Under the pieces are notes generated by a model. It was not told the DNA's origin and did no database searches. It was given only the letters and a program-made list of their open reading frames with translations. Positions 63,356 to 64,000 of a stretch of DNA of 64,000 nt are shown in pieces. The stretch comes from an uncultured Clostridia bacterium. Lineage in GTDB: Bacteria; Bacillota; Clostridia; Oscillospirales; Ruminococcaceae. Location: assembly GCA_944385905.1 (NCBI GenBank), contig CALWZA010000001.1:1-64000 (forward strand), written 5' to 3'. Every line of letters starts with the position of its first letter. Position 1 is the first letter of the stretch. The translations under genes and the position numbers were made by a program.

Positions 63356-64000
63356 ATGACTAATGATAACGCCTATTTGAAATTAAAGCAAAAAGCTCTT
63401 GAGAAGTATTTTTCAAAAATGAATGATATGCAGAAGCAGGCTGTTTTTTGTATAAAAGGCCCCTTGCTGATACTTGCGGGAGCGGGAAGCGGAAAAACAA
63501 CGGTGCTTGTAAACCGAATTGCTAATATGATATATTTCGGCAACGCCTATAACGACCCGACAAAATACGCTGGAACAACCCCTGACGATGAAAAGTTTCT
63601 GCAAGACTATGCGGACGGAAAGGTTTTCGATTCCGAAAGGCTTAAGGAAATTGTTGCGTCCGATTGCGTAAATCCGTGGAATATTCTTGCCATAACGTTT
63701 ACCAATAAGGCGGCGGGAGAGCTAAAGGAAAGGCTTCAGAATATGCTCGGCGAAAAGGGAGACGGAATAACCGCGGCAACCTTTCACTCAGCCTGCGTGA
63801 GAATTTTGAGACGTGAAATAGGCGCCCTCGGCTATACAAACAGTTTCGCGATTTATGACAGCGACGACCAGCAGAGAGTTATAAAAGCTTGTCTTGCCGA
63901 CATGGATATATCGGATAAAATGTTTCCTCCGAGAATGGTAGCCTCGGAAATTTCACGGGCAAAAGACACAATGAAAACTCCCGATGAGTACATAGTGGAA
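63356..64000 (+). CDS. UvrD/PcrA-type DNA helicase (N-terminal part)
   Basis: 215 codons in the window, open at the right edge. NDMQKQAV is the Q motif and LAGAGSGKTTVL Walker A (motif I), then motif Ia ITFTNKAAGELKERL and motif Ib ATFHSACVRILRRE. About 45 residues (GNAYNDP to NPWN) are inserted between motif I and Ia compared with E. coli UvrD. An SF1A 3'-5' helicase for repair and replication is expected. GGACGGG precedes the ATG. Confidence 0.9.
   Translation, partial: MTNDNAYLKLKQKALEKYFSKMNDMQKQAVFCIKGPLLILAGAGSGKTTVLVNRIANMIYFGNAYNDPTKYAGTTPDDEKFLQDYADGKVFDSERLKEIVASDCVNPWNILAITFTNKAAGELKERLQNMLGEKGDGITAATFHSACVRILRREIGALGYTNSFAIYDSDDQQRVIKACLADMDISDKMFPPRMVASEISRAKDTMKTPDEYIVE

Noticed and set aside
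1-64000. Insertion sequences, prophage or integrase attachment sites
   Set aside because: No transposase, integrase, terminal inverted repeats or phage genes; base composition is even across the window.

Overview
The window looks like the chromosome of a spore-forming, anaerobic Clostridia bacterium, most likely a gut or rumen Oscillospirales/Ruminococcaceae-type organism. The evidence is a spoIIGA-sigE-sigG cluster, SpoIIM, a YlmC/YmxH-type protein, a SCIFF peptide with its radical SAM maturase, T-box leaders, PolC-type DNA polymerase, a PyrK/PyrDB dihydroorotate dehydrogenase and AG-rich Shine-Dalgarno sites. I see no phage, transposon, CRISPR array, rRNA or tRNA gene.

Layout. 0-0.5 kb: the start of a lipoprotein gene behind a tRNA-Trp-type T-box (probably a tryptophan transporter). 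0.5-3 kb: a secreted lipoprotein and a GH43-like glycosidase. 3.1-4.7 kb: SCIFF peptide and maturase, separated by a hairpin. 4.9-8.4 kb: SpoIIM, a DUF624-type membrane protein, a small membrane protein, pyridoxal kinase, TrmL. 8.5-12.2 kb: glycolytic operon pgk-tpiA-gpmI. 12.4-16.3 kb: a Crp/Fnr regulator with a ZIP metal transporter, facing a thioredoxin/rhodanese/CoA-disulfide-reductase operon. 16.4-18 kb: tyrS behind a tRNA-Tyr T-box. 18-22 kb: phosphatase, polysaccharide deacetylase, GH5 glycanase, and divergent uronate isomerase. 22-24.7 kb: DnaD-like protein, DnaI, dUTPase. 24.9-27.4 kb: spoIIGA-sigE-sigG. 27.4-32.5 kb: pyrimidine operon pyrC-pyrF-pyrK-pyrD followed by a phosphatase and ruvX. 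32.5-33.2 kb: 6S RNA and a DUF1292 protein on the minus strand. 33.3-34.2 kb: a gene-free stretch with its own promoter, internal repeats and many self-complementary segments. 34.2-37.8 kb: cardiolipin synthase, GT4 glycosyltransferase, RadC. 38-42.4 kb: pseudouridine synthase, nucleoside hydrolase, divergent ribokinase, DUF3737, shikimate kinase. 42.5-53.1 kb: pyrH-frr-uppS-cdsA-dxr-rseP-ispG-polC. 53.2-56.3 kb: a very Cys-rich protein, YlmC-like protein, rpsB-tsf. 56.5-64 kb: aspartokinase, M3 oligoendopeptidase, a ribbon-helix-helix protein, clpB, and the start of a UvrD/PcrA helicase.

Most of the window is core metabolism and information processing. The most unusual feature is the stretch at about 33372-34215: no plausible protein beyond micro-ORFs, a consensus promoter, a terminal hairpin, five copies of a GTGAG(T/A)CC box, a perfect 15-nt direct repeat and two gapless 82-nt repeats. 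I interpret it as a large structured non-coding RNA of about 0.8 kb. Other points worth following are a candidate Crp/Fnr operator at about -40 of the thioredoxin promoter, a tandemly duplicated promoter before the RluA-type gene, a leader complementary to the spoIIM ribosome-binding site, and an rpsB leader with competing hairpins.

Starts, promoters and hairpins were read by eye. Pairings were checked base by base, but no folding or homology search was run.
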